Of a DNA stretch of 64,000 nucleotides, positions 55,302 through 64,000 are shown piece by piece. Location: the NCBI RefSeq assembly GCF_000003195.3, contig NC_012872.2, forward strand, positions 24,361,258 through 24,425,257, given 5' to 3'. The stretch is from Sorghum bicolor (Eukaryota > Streptophyta > Magnoliopsida > Poales > Poaceae). The position numbers and the translations under genes were made by a program. Position 1 is the stretch's first letter; each line of letters opens with the position of its first letter. The notes beneath the pieces were generated by a model that did not search any database, was not told where the DNA came from, and worked only from the letters and a program-made list of their open reading frames with translations.

Positions 55302-58300
55302 TGGATAGATTCGCCGATGATGGAAAATTAGGCCAGGGATTCACATCGGCCGATGATTTGGTAGAAGTAGATATAGGTAGTGGTGATAAGCCTAGGCCTA
55401 CTTTTATTAGTGCTAAATTAGATCCTGAGAGTAAGCAACAATTGACTAGTTTGTTAAAGGAATATAAAGATTGCTTTGCTTGGGATTATACCGAGATGCC
55501 TGGTTTAGACCGATCAATTGTTGAACATCGGTTACCCATCAAGTCTGGATTTCGGCCACATCAGCAACCAGCCCGCCGATGTAATCCTAACATTCTACCT
55601 GATATTAAGGCCGAAATCACCAAACTTATTGAAGCTAAGTTTATTCGGCAGTGTCGGTATGCCGAGTGGATTTCCAATGTTGTTCCGGTTTACAAGAAGA
55701 ACAGGAAGCTTCGGGTGTGCATTGATTTCAGGAATCTCAATAAAGCTACGCCGATGGATGGATACCCAATGCCTGTCGCCGATCTACTGGTTGATGCTGC
55801 GGCTGGTCATCAGGTCATCAGCTTCATGGATGGTAATGCAGGTAACAATCAAATATTCATGGCGGAGGAGGATATTCCAAAAACCGCATTCAGGTGTCCT
55901 GGTCATGTTGGGCTATTTGAATGGATAGTCATGACTTTTGGGTTGAAGAATGCTGGTGCTACCTATCAAAGGGCTATGAATTTTATATTTCATGAGTTCA
56001 TCGGCAAGCTCGTGGAGATTTATATTGATGATGTGGTGGTTAAGTCTGGAGATTTCTCAAAGCATCTTGCCGATTTACCAAAAGTGTTAGAGTGCACAAG
56101 GAAGCATGGATTGAAGATGAATCCCAACAAGTGTGCATTAGGTGTATCGGCAGGGCAGTTTCTTGGTTTCATGGTACATCAGAGAGGTATTGAAATTAGT
56201 CGAAGATCTATTGTTGCCATCAATAAAATAGTGGCCCCTACCAACAAAACCGAGCTCCAATCCTTGATCGGCAAGGTAAATTTTATCAGGAGATTTATAT
56301 CGAATTTGTCTGGTAGGATTCGTGCTTTCAGTCCTCTTCTTAAATTGAAAGCCGATCAAGAGTTTATTTGGGGAGAAGAACAACAGTTGGCTCTGGATGA
56401 GATCAAGAAGTATCTAGTAAATCCTCCAGTTCTAGTTCCACCTCAACAAGGGAAGCCCTTCAGATTGTATTTATCTACCGATGGATCGGTTATCGGTTCA
56501 GCTTTAGTTCAAGAATTTGAAGGGAAAGAAAGGGTAATTTATTATTTGAGTAGGAGGTTGATTGATGCTGAAACCAGGTATTCGGCCATTGAGAAACTAT
56601 GCTTATGCTTATATTTTTCATGTATCAAGCTGAGACATTACCTGTTATCGGCCGAATGCACTGTTGTTTGCAAAGATGACGTGGTCCGATACATGCTATC
56701 TATGCCGATTATGAGTGGTAGGATCGGTAAATGGATTTTAGCGCTGTCGGAGTTCGATTTGCGTTACGAATCGGCTAAGGCAGTCAAAGGGCAGATTATG
56801 GCCGATTTTGTGACTCAACATTGCGGTCTAGTGGAAACCTTGGAAATTGTACCCTGGACGCTCTTCTTTGATGGATCTACCTGTGACCGGGGGGCAGGAA
56901 TCGGCATTGTATTAGTTTCCCCTAAGGGGAGGAAGTATGAGTTTTCCTTGCCGATTGTTGCCACATCAACAAATAATCAGGCTGAGTATCAGGCTCTGAT
57001 CAAGGGATTGGAGTTGTCAAGAGAAGTTCATGCTGATGCTGTTGAAATATTCGGGGATTCTATGTTGGTTATAAATCAATTGGCCGGAAGCTATGAATGC
57101 CGAAGTGAAGTTCTCATAACTTATTTCGAGAGAAGTATGCAACTGTTAAAGGAATTCAAGGATTTCCGATTGGAGCATGTTCCCCGATTGCATAACGAAG
57201 ACGCTAATCGGTTAGCTCAGCATGCCTCGGGATATCAGCCAATGATTAATGCGACATCGGCAGTCGGTGTCGGTGATTGGAGGAATGAAATTATTGATTA
57301 TCTAAAAGATCCATCCAAAAAAGTTGAAAGACGGGTTCGATTTCAAGCAACCAAGTATGTGCTCCTTGAAAATGAATTGTATTATCGAACTATCGACGAA
57401 ATTCTTCTCCGATGCTTGGGTGATGATGAAGCTAGAAGTTTGATGGGGGAAATCCATGAAGGAGTGTGTGGAGCGCATCAGTCAGCTTTTAAGATGAAGT
57501 GGATGATTCGAAAGAATGGATATTTTTGGCCAACCATACTTGAAGATTGTTTTAAATATTTCAAGGGATGTCAAGGTTGTCAAAAGTTTGGTAATATCCA
57601 GAGAGCACCCGCATCGGCTATGAATCCTATAATAAAGCCTTGGCCGTTCCGGGGATGGGCCATCGATCTGATCGGCCAGATTTATCCACCATCTAGCAAA
57701 GGGCATAAGTTCATTCTAGTTGCCACTGACTATTTCACTAAGTGGGTTGAAGCTATTCCTTTGAAGAAAGTCACATCGGCCAATATGATTGATTTTGTGA
57801 AGGAGCATATTATTTACCGATTTGGGATTCCCCAAACGATTACTACCGATCAGGGCGCCATGTTCACATCGGGGGAGTTCGATGAATTCGCAATCGGTAT
57901 GGGAATTAAAGTGTTGAATTCTTCTCCTTATTATGCTCAAGCCAATGGGCAGGCCGAAGCGTCTAACAAAGGAATTATCAAGCTTATTAAACGAAAGATT
58001 GAAGAAAATCCTAAGCGGTGGCATACATTGTTAAATGAAGCATTGTGGTCTTATCGGATGGCTTGTCATGGATCGACCAAAGTATCACCCTATCAATTGG
58101 TGTATGGACATGATGCAGTGTTGCCTTGGGAAATTAAGGCTGGATCTAGGCAATTATCTTTTCAAGATCAATTAACTTCCGATGGTTATGCCACTTTGAT
58201 GACCGATGAATTGGACGATCTAGCAGGGCATCGGTTAAAAGCTTTAATGAGTATAGAAGAAAATAAGAAGAGAGTTGCTAGATGGTATGATAAGAAAGTG

Positions 58301-58534
58301 AAGGCTAAAGAGTTTGCCGATGGGGATTTGGTATGGAAATTAATTTTACCAATTGGGACCAAAAGTTCGAAGTTTGGAAAGTGGTCTCCTAATTGGGATG
58401 GTCCTTATCGGATAAGTCGATCGGCTCCTGGTAATGCCTACATTCTAGAAACCCTCGAAGGAATTGAATTTCCCAGAGCATTAAACGGCAAATATTTAAA
58501 GAAGTACTACCCCAGTATATGGGTCGATGCATAG
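55301..58534 (+). CDS. pol: Intact Tat pol: RT, RNase H, archaeal-type RNase H, integrase
   Basis: 1077 residues, uninterrupted. RT has fingers/palm VCIDFRNLNKATP and catalytic YIDD (241-244). The first RNase H (about 390-480, STDGSVIGSALVQ) is the usual but weakened gypsy domain. A second, archaeal-type RNase H (about 520-640) starts FFDGS (D524), with NQAEYQ, FGDSML and NEDANRLA supplying the acidic set, a Tat hallmark. The integrase has an HHCC finger (HEGVCGAHQ...CQGCQ), D789, D850 and E886 (D-35-E), and ends WVDA. The ATG overlaps the gag-pro stop as TAATG in a different frame, so translation may need reinitiation or an independent mRNA. It should still encode working enzymes, unlike the damaged gag. 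Confidence 0.92.
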   Translation: MDRFADDGKLGQGFTSADDLVEVDIGSGDKPRPTFISAKLDPESKQQLTSLLKEYKDCFAWDYTEMPGLDRSIVEHRLPIKSGFRPHQQPARRCNPNILPDIKAEITKLIEAKFIRQCRYAEWISNVVPVYKKNRKLRVCIDFRNLNKATPMDGYPMPVADLLVDAAAGHQVISFMDGNAGNNQIFMAEEDIPKTAFRCPGHVGLFEWIVMTFGLKNAGATYQRAMNFIFHEFIGKLVEIYIDDVVVKSGDFSKHLADLPKVLECTRKHGLKMNPNKCALGVSAGQFLGFMVHQRGIEISRRSIVAINKIVAPTNKTELQSLIGKVNFIRRFISNLSGRIRAFSPLLKLKADQEFIWGEEQQLALDEIKKYLVNPPVLVPPQQGKPFRLYLSTDGSVIGSALVQEFEGKERVIYYLSRRLIDAETRYSAIEKLCLCLYFSCIKLRHYLLSAECTVVCKDDVVRYMLSMPIMSGRIGKWILALSEFDLRYESAKAVKGQIMADFVTQHCGLVETLEIVPWTLFFDGSTCDRGAGIGIVLVSPKGRKYEFSLPIVATSTNNQAEYQALIKGLELSREVHADAVEIFGDSMLVINQLAGSYECRSEVLITYFERSMQLLKEFKDFRLEHVPRLHNEDANRLAQHASGYQPMINATSAVGVGDWRNEIIDYLKDPSKKVERRVRFQATKYVLLENELYYRTIDEILLRCLGDDEARSLMGEIHEGVCGAHQSAFKMKWMIRKNGYFWPTILEDCFKYFKGCQGCQKFGNIQRAPASAMNPIIKPWPFRGWAIDLIGQIYPPSSKGHKFILVATDYFTKWVEAIPLKKVTSANMIDFVKEHIIYRFGIPQTITTDQGAMFTSGEFDEFAIGMGIKVLNSSPYYAQANGQAEASNKGIIKLIKRKIEENPKRWHTLLNEALWSYRMACHGSTKVSPYQLVYGHDAVLPWEIKAGSRQLSFQDQLTSDGYATLMTDELDDLAGHRLKALMSIEENKKRVARWYDKKVKAKEFADGDLVWKLILPIGTKSSKFGKWSPNWDGPYRISRSAPGNAYILETLEGIEFPRALNGKYLKKYYPSIWVDA

Positions 58535-58687
58535 AAGTTTAGGTGCCGATAACACTCCTATCGGCTGGATCCAAATGCTTGGGGACAAGACTTGGTGTTT
58601 CAAAAGTTTAGGTGCCGAAAACAGTCCTATCAGCTAGACTAAAAGCTGAGGAAGCAGGAAAGCGCAGATACAATGCCGATGGAAACT

Positions 58688-61600
58688 CTATGTGTTAAGC
58701 AGCGTCTGGATTGCCGATATAGCGCGTAGCCGAATTTGGTTGGCTGCTTCTATCTCCTTGATGTCATCATCGGCAGAACCTTCTATCGGCTTCAGCTTCT
58801 TGTTCAGTTGAAGTGCCTTGCGACCATGAGCATTTCGCTCGTGCTCAAGAAGCCCGATGGTCTCTGGCAATTGGCTCTCTTCCTATTGGGCTTGGGACAG
58901 AGCGTTCTCTACTTCCTTGAGCTCCGCCAACAGGGATTCTTTTCTTGCCGATAGATCGGATATCTTCTGCTTCAGCGCGTCTCCAGAAGATCTCAGGATA
59001 CTGATGTTCTTGTGCTTCTCATCGGTCAAAAGCTTCTCTTTCCTCATTTCATCGGAGAGTTGAGTCTGAGCGGCTCTATCGGCAAGCCGCCGAGAAGCTC
59101 TTTGGTACTGCAGCTGGCGACTCTCCAGATGAGCGGCTTGGAACAGGATTTCTTCAACATCGGCTGGGATTTGGCCTCTGAGAGTTCTGAACAGGGTCTT
59201 GGTAGGGTCGGAATCATCAACCAATTGCGCTTTGTCCTGGTGAAGGAGAGCTAACAATTCTTCCAGCCTGACCCTGATCTCTGCCAATGTGATGCCGACC
59301 GTCCGAGAAGAGCTTGCTTCTTCACCTTCTTCTTCAGAGAGATCGATGGCGAAGGAGAACAGGCTATCGGGAGAATCTTGTTCCTGGGAGGGAAAGCAAA
59401 ATTAGCTCATACTCAGAGAATCGGCAAATAGTGCTAACGGTAAACGGTGACTTACTTGCTTCAAGGCGATCTCTTGTCTTTGACTGAGAAGTGCTGACGG
59501 AGCTGCAGGCTGATCGGCCAAAGATGCCGATGGAGCTACAGGTTGATCGGCTGAGATTGCCGATGGAACGATATCAACTGAAAGAAGACAAAAGGAGTTA
59601 TGAGACTAAATAAGAATAAATTCATCGGTAGCGATATTGTTAAAGTATGTTACCTGGAGGAGGGACAACGGTTGTCTGAATTGGGAGAACTGCCGATGGT
59701 ATAACTGGACCCACCGGGCCAGTTGTTTGTTCACCCATGTCAGCTGATGTATCTTCTGTTTGAGATCCTTCCTGTTGGGGTTCTTCTATCTGTGGTGCTT
59801 CCTGCATAGGTGGGGGAGATGGTGCTTGCTGTGGCTGGGCTTCTGGAGAAGAAGGAGAAGACTCCACCGGAATTGGAGATACCGGAGGAGGAGGGGGAGT
59901 TGCTACCTTCTGGCGCTTTGTTCCAGTCTTAGCACCCATGGTGCCCTTTCTCTTGGGTTGGCTAGACTGGGGGGCATCGGTACTCTCACACCTGGCTTTC
60001 GCCGATGCGCCGGTTTGCTGCAATAATGAACAAGAGTTTATAAGCATAAATATAGCCGATATAAAGATAGTCAGCATAAAGGAAAAGATTTGACAAATTG
60101 CCTTGAAAGCCCGCGCAAGAGTGGGAGCAGCAACCGTTGGTGATGTCTGGGTTCTTCTGGTGGTGACTTTCCTGAGGCGTACACCCCGATGCACGATGGA
60201 AGCTAGAGTGGGAGCATTGTGGCCGATTGAGGAAATCGGGCCTGATGGAAACAAGTCGATCGGCCTGCCACTCCTGCTAACCAATGGAGGAATATTGTCA
60301 ACCTGCAAAAGGAATACAAGGGTAAGCTACCGATGGAGGTAATATTGAGAAAATGAAACGTTGGTTTGAGTTACTTACAGTGTCATCGGGAACTTCGTAT
60401 TCGGAGTCAATCATGCCGCGGTATGAAAGTGCCGATCTGCAGAATAGATGCTCTTTCCATTCTGCCCACCATAACTTGTATGCCTGAGTGATAAAAGCAG
60501 CCGGAACCCATTCTGACAGATCTACATCTATATCGGCGTTTGGTGGTAGTTGGGCTGCTCGAGTCCACTCAAGAAGGTTGTTGATAGTTTCTCTGGGTTT
60601 TATCACATCGGCATAAGAAAGTGCAATCGGCAACTGGCCGAAAGCTAACTGGCGAGCTAATGCCGATGGATTGTAAAATTCGTAAGTTTGAGGGGAGGTT
60701 TTTGTGCTACCAAAGAAATTCACTGGAATGATTCTGGGAGTCACAATTGCCATCATCACCTCATTGTCCCTGTCGAGAGCTTCATCAAATGGATTGAAGG
60801 TCAGAGGGAGCATCCTATCTGGGTCATCATAAGCCAACCATGGTCGTTCGTCTCTGATCAAACCCTCATACAGAGTCTGGAAGAATCGGCCGATCTGATC
60901 TGGATTACCCCCTGAACCAGGCAGAACTATGACAGCTTCGCCAAAGTTCAAGGGGGCGCGTGTTGCCGATTCCTCTTCACCCAATACATGGTTTTCAGCT
61001 ATATCTCTTGGGAAACGCTGTGTGAACAGGTTGAAGTTGAGACGTTTGTGCAGATGCAGATTGAGCCACATGTTGACAAACCACCAGGGGCCTCCCAAGT
61101 TGCCAGTGGATTGGCCGAGCAGAAGTTTCTGGGCTACTTGATGGAGAAGGTGGTAAGCAGCGCCAAGCAAGTATCGGCCGAGAGGGAATCGGCCACCGTT
61201 AGCCAGTCTTTCTGCTGCCGATAGGTAGACAGAAGTCGGTCCTGCCGATCGACCACAGAATACAAACTTGTCCAGCCACATGTTCAGAAAGGTGGTTTGT
61301 TCCTTTATGGTGACAGATCCTTTCCCACGGTACTTCTGAATGTACCCCGACCAACCGCCGATAGTGCGAGTCTCCACTTTGGCACTAGGGGCAGTATCAA
61401 AAAAGTGGGTGCTATCGGCAGAAGATATATCTAGACCAGTAAGCATGGCTACATCGGCAAGAGTAGGAGAAGCAGGGCCGTGGCTAAAGGCAAAAGCATT
61501 GAGGGTGTCTGACCAAAAGTAGGATGCAGCTATCAGCAGTGACTCGTTCCTATGCATATCGGCAATGGACAATCTAATGCATTGGGCTAGATTCCTTTCA

Positions 61601-61984
61601 CCCCACTGAACTTCATTAGAGTTGCTGACCCTTAAGAACCAGTCTTTCCACCCTACAGTTGGGCTGGGCCAAGAGCGGAAGGTGTCCTTCCACAGATCTA
61701 AGGAAAAATTTTCGGCTCTGAAGGGGATCCTGTTGGTTTCTGCGTTGATAAGGTCAGTTGGATCTGGGTCCCCTAGAGGGCCGAGGCATTGAAGGTGTGG
61801 TTGATCGGTGGGGATGACAATTTTGTTGGACAATTCCTAGTGATTTTGGGCGTAAAAAGAAATACAAAGAGGAAAGAAAAGGAAGATGTTCAGTAAAATG
61901 AATTGCGAGTGAACAGGGATATGAAGAAAAATACAGAAGACGGGGTGGAGATTTGACCTCAGGGACGACGAACCCGACGGCCAT
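58688..61984 (-). CDS. Element B antisense gene: plant mobile domain plus coiled coil, six exons
   Basis: On minus, ATG 61984 (MAVGFVVPE). Exons by consensus and frame: 61958-61984, 60379-61836, 60102-60302, 59654-60017, 59456-59577, and 59383 down to 58688. All joins keep frame. All introns are GT-AG except a GC donor after exon 3 (AAG/GCAATT), where relic C has GT. Exon 2 carries a plant-mobile-domain-like region (TLADVAMLTGLDI near residue 135; GPWWFVNMWLNLHL). Exons 3-5 are Pro/Ser-rich with a basic QPKRKG stretch (possible nuclear signal). Exon 6 is a coiled coil. A TAG at 58883-58885 (CAG or CAA in the family) removes the last 66 residues. Downstream of pol and antisense to it; function unknown. 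Antisense ORFs are known in Tat elements. Confidence 0.75.
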
Positions 61985-62133
61985 CTTGCTGCGAAGGAAG
62001 CGTGCGAAGGCGCCGGAGTTGGTGAAGAGGGGTACTTGTCGGAGACCTTAGGAGTTTTTGGTGGCGCCGCCGCTGGAAAAGTAAAGTTGGGTAGTAGAAT
62101 GGTGTGATGGGGAAGGAGTACCCAAGAAGGAAC

Positions 62134-62141
62134 TATTTATA
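62134..62141 (-). promoter_or_regulatory. TATA box of the element B antisense gene
   Basis: TATAAATA on minus (context CCTATAAATAGTTCC), 150 bases before ATG 61984. It matches the antisense promoter arrangement in D. Confidence 0.65.
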
Positions 62142-62624
62142 GGACAAACTGGGCAAGGGCAAATCCGACTTATCTCTTTGTCGCATCCGAGAAATCCGAG
62201 GGTACTCAGGTGGATATGGTAACTGTTCGCACGGTAATCCAGGGATTGTGCAGGTGATTTGACGGGAAGCGGTCATTATCTGAAGATATTTTACTGTGCG
62301 AGATCTCCTGGTCGGTCCATCGGCAATATTCTATAACGGTCATATTGCCGATGGGCGGATAGAGGGGAAGTAACCGTTTGTGCGAATATCCTGGTCAGAA
62401 CATCGGCAGATCTTTGTAACGGTATTGTTGCCGATGTACGACTGAGAAAAATGCCCGTTTAGGAAGTTGGGGATTTCGAGGAATCTGCGGAGGAATAGGA
62501 TCAGAGTTGTTCAGATTGAGGTTGTCGGTTACCAGATTAGGAGCATTAATTGTGGGAAAAGGCATCATTACTGCAGAGAATTTCGGAGCATTAATAGTTT
62601 TATACTCCGAAACTGGGGGGCATG
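62142..62624 (+). other. Element B 3' noncoding region and polypurine tract
   Basis: It contains near-repeated modules at 62310-62350 and 62395-62440 (CATCGGCA...TAACGGT...TTGCCGATG) and ends AACTGGGGGGCATG directly before the truncated 3' LTR. It would be upstream regulatory DNA of the antisense gene. Confidence 0.7.
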
Positions 62625-62632
62625 TGTTGACA

Positions 62633-63246
62633 CCTATGGATAAGCATCCTTTGTGGTGTATTCTTATCACGTGGTTCATCCCAGACATAGACATACCACT
62701 TTGAAGTAGAGAAACCATAGTTATCCTCTCTATTCTGCTACCATCGCCCATATACTATATTGCTCTACTCTCTATTCCCATATTATCACCCATTGTTATC
62801 TTACCTTTAATATTGTTCTTATTCAATTCTACCATCTTTCCTATTTACACCTATCTACCTATCTAGGTTAAGTTACAGTGTAAATCAGTTCTCCCGTTTC
62901 CCTGTGGATACGATAAAACCTTTAACCGGGTAAAAGCTACAACGGTATCCGTGCGCTTGCGGATTTATCTATGTGCGTATAAATACCATAGTACACTCTA
63001 GTGCCATGCTGGGGATGACAACCTAGTATTCAAGTGGTGTTAGCAAGTGTCAACAAGCATTTTTGGCGCCGTTCTCGGGGAAACGGTTGCTGAGTTGACT
63101 ACAAACTAGCTTAATCATTTTCTAAAAAAATAAATATATATATATATATACTTTTCCTTTTATCTTTTGCCTTATCTCTGCTATTCTTTCTTCTTATCTA
63201 ATCCTTGATCTCTGGTCTATCATGAATTCAAACATGTCTATCTATG
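62633..63246 (+). repeat. Duplicated segment of element A
   Basis: It repeats 50300-50911 (end of LTR A, primer site, leader, gag start, CTATG) with a 2-bp difference in a TA repeat. Its left junction sits in the B 3' LTR with a two-base CC overlap (62633-62634); its right end runs into the solo B LTR exactly as at 50911/50912. Confidence 0.93.
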
Positions 63247-63941
63247 TGTTGACACCGTTTTTGGGCACGTGTCTAGGATGGCAGGATAAGGTGGCAGTAC
63301 GATGTTTACAAAGTGGGTTGCCGATGAGGATGGTTGCCGATGAGGGAGAAGTTGAACGTGACTAAGTCCACAGGCAGTAATATGGTGCCGATGGCTAGAT
63401 AAGAAAGTCTGCCGATGACTATGGCAAAGGGTCTGCCGATGATGCAAAGAGGGAGTCCGGAAGCTGCCGGTCGTTATGTGGAGGAGTTTCGGTTTGTCAC
63501 GAGGGATAGTTTTGTTATTTCCTTAATTATTTGCATCGTTTTGTATACGGATTCCGTGTAATTTGGAATTCGAATTCTAATCGTGTCTGGTTGTAGCACT
63601 TTGAGCAGGGTATAAATATAGACCCTAGGGCCTTGTAATAAAAATCAATCAATGAATCAAACACACATTTTTACTCATATTCCAGCATTTACTTTTCGAC
63701 GACTTCGTCATACTTTTTCCTTTTGTTACGAGTTCTTAGGAATTCGTCGACTTAAGCTCGGCGTGTTCTCAAGTTCCGCGTGAGTACCTCTTAGCCGTGA
63801 CATCCGGGCGCATCGCTGTTGTCAGGACTAAAGTATTCGAGTTATCACCTTTGCCGATAGCAAGGTCAAATCGGCTGGCTCGCCTTAACGTTTGAATCGG
63901 GTATTAGCCCTTTGTGTTTGCAGATCAGTTTTGCATCAACA
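63247..63941 (+). repeat. Element B LTR, solo copy (695 bp)
   Basis: Same ends and length as 50912-51606 with about three substitutions. It is flanked by CTATG at 63242-63246 and 63942-63946, the same target as B. No internal B sequence follows; A gag resumes. Confidence 0.93.
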
Positions 63942-64000
63942 CTATGAATTCCATAGACCTACGGGCACACATCTCGAACCACCAAAATCTTCAAAACCTA
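63942..64000 (+). pseudogene. gag: Element A gag, continuation after the B insertion
   Basis: CTATG then AATTCCATAGACC continues the frame MNSNMSIY/EFHRPTGTHLEP begun at 50887, matching E gag (EFHRPMGTHLEP). It runs off the window. Confidence 0.88.

Larger units (their letters stand above)
50912..62634 (+). mobile_element. Element B: young Tat-clade element with antisense gene, 3' LTR truncated
   Basis: LTR 50912-51606, internal 51607-62624, then only the first 10 bases of the 3' LTR (62625-62634). Target CTATG lies at 50907-50911. It has gag-pro, pol with a dual RNase H, and a six-exon minus-strand gene before the 3' end. The word GCCGAT or its complement occurs about 96 times by my count. 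The LTR differs from the solo copy at 63247-63941 at about three positions in 695, so B is recent. Confidence 0.92.
49383..64000 (+). mobile_element. Element A: Athila-like element (same family as E), interrupted by B and running off the window
   Basis: LTR 49383-50722, primer site at 50731, gag start at 50887. B inserts at 50911/50912 within the fifth to ninth codon region, and gag resumes at 63947 beyond the second CTATG. A segment of A (50300-50911) is duplicated at 62633-63246. Its right end is outside the window, so the target duplication (GCCTA at 49378-49382) cannot be checked. Confidence 0.88.

Noticed and set aside
60379..61984. A host plant-mobile-domain gene captured by chance.
   Set aside because: The same gene is present at the same place in relic C, so it is a family trait of the element, not a one-off capture.
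62633..63246. An independent second insertion of element A.
   Set aside because: It starts and ends exactly as the A flank of B does, including the broken gag codon, so it is a duplication of the locus.

Overview
This 64 kb window looks like intergenic DNA from a large grass genome, probably a panicoid relative of sorghum, sugarcane or maize. That placement rests on the retrotransposon families as I remember them, not on a search. I see no host gene, tRNA, rRNA or CRISPR array. Nearly every base belongs to a Ty3/gypsy LTR retrotransposon, and many are nested inside one another.

Layout. (1) 1-23449: a tandem array of a Tekay/Del-type chromovirus in the order LTR, internal, LTR, internal, LTR. 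The two internal regions share the middle LTR. Copy 1 has an intact 1510-residue gag-pol with a C-terminal chromodomain; copy 2 has two nonsense codons. Both carry an identical extra 217-residue ORF before gag whose N-terminus strongly resembles the histone H3 tail. (2) 23450-46235: an old, decayed Tat-clade element (RIRE2-like, called D). The array cuts into its reverse transcriptase (RT) region, and D is split again by E (26330-33959, a non-autonomous Athila-like element on the minus strand with a perfect CCAGA target duplication) and by F (34354-39546, a 5.2 kb solo LTR related to the chromovirus LTR). Downstream of pol, D carries a multi-exon antisense gene (39957-44277). D's LTR (45202-46235) has a polypurine tract before it and a primer site after it, so it too joins two internal regions. 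(3) 46236-49382: the start of that second D copy, a relic of an Athila-like LTR, and C, a decayed element of the same family as B but in the opposite orientation. (4) 49383-64000: an Athila-like element A (plus strand, related to E) interrupted by B, a young Tat element of about 11.7 kb (50912-62634). B has gag-pro with three stops, an intact 1077-residue pol, and a six-exon antisense gene of plant-mobile-domain type. B's 3' LTR breaks off after 10 bases into a duplicated piece of A, followed by a solo copy of the B LTR and the rest of A.

How the parts work together. The autonomous elements encode capsid (gag), protease, RT/RNase H and integrase for copy-and-paste movement. The chromovirus adds a chromodomain that probably steers integration to particular chromatin, and its extra ORF begins with a sequence resembling what chromodomains and other histone readers bind. 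The Tat elements add antisense genes of unknown role. E and A carry only gag and must borrow enzymes.

The points I find most worth a second look are the H3-tail look-alike ORF; candidate splice acceptors directly abutting both chromovirus start codons; a strong excess of the word GCCGAT/ATCGGC throughout family B/C; the P-Q-P pattern of LTRs in the tandem array; a hairpin conserved between two diverged LTR families; and the tandem duplication at the A/B junction. All counts and alignments here were done by eye.
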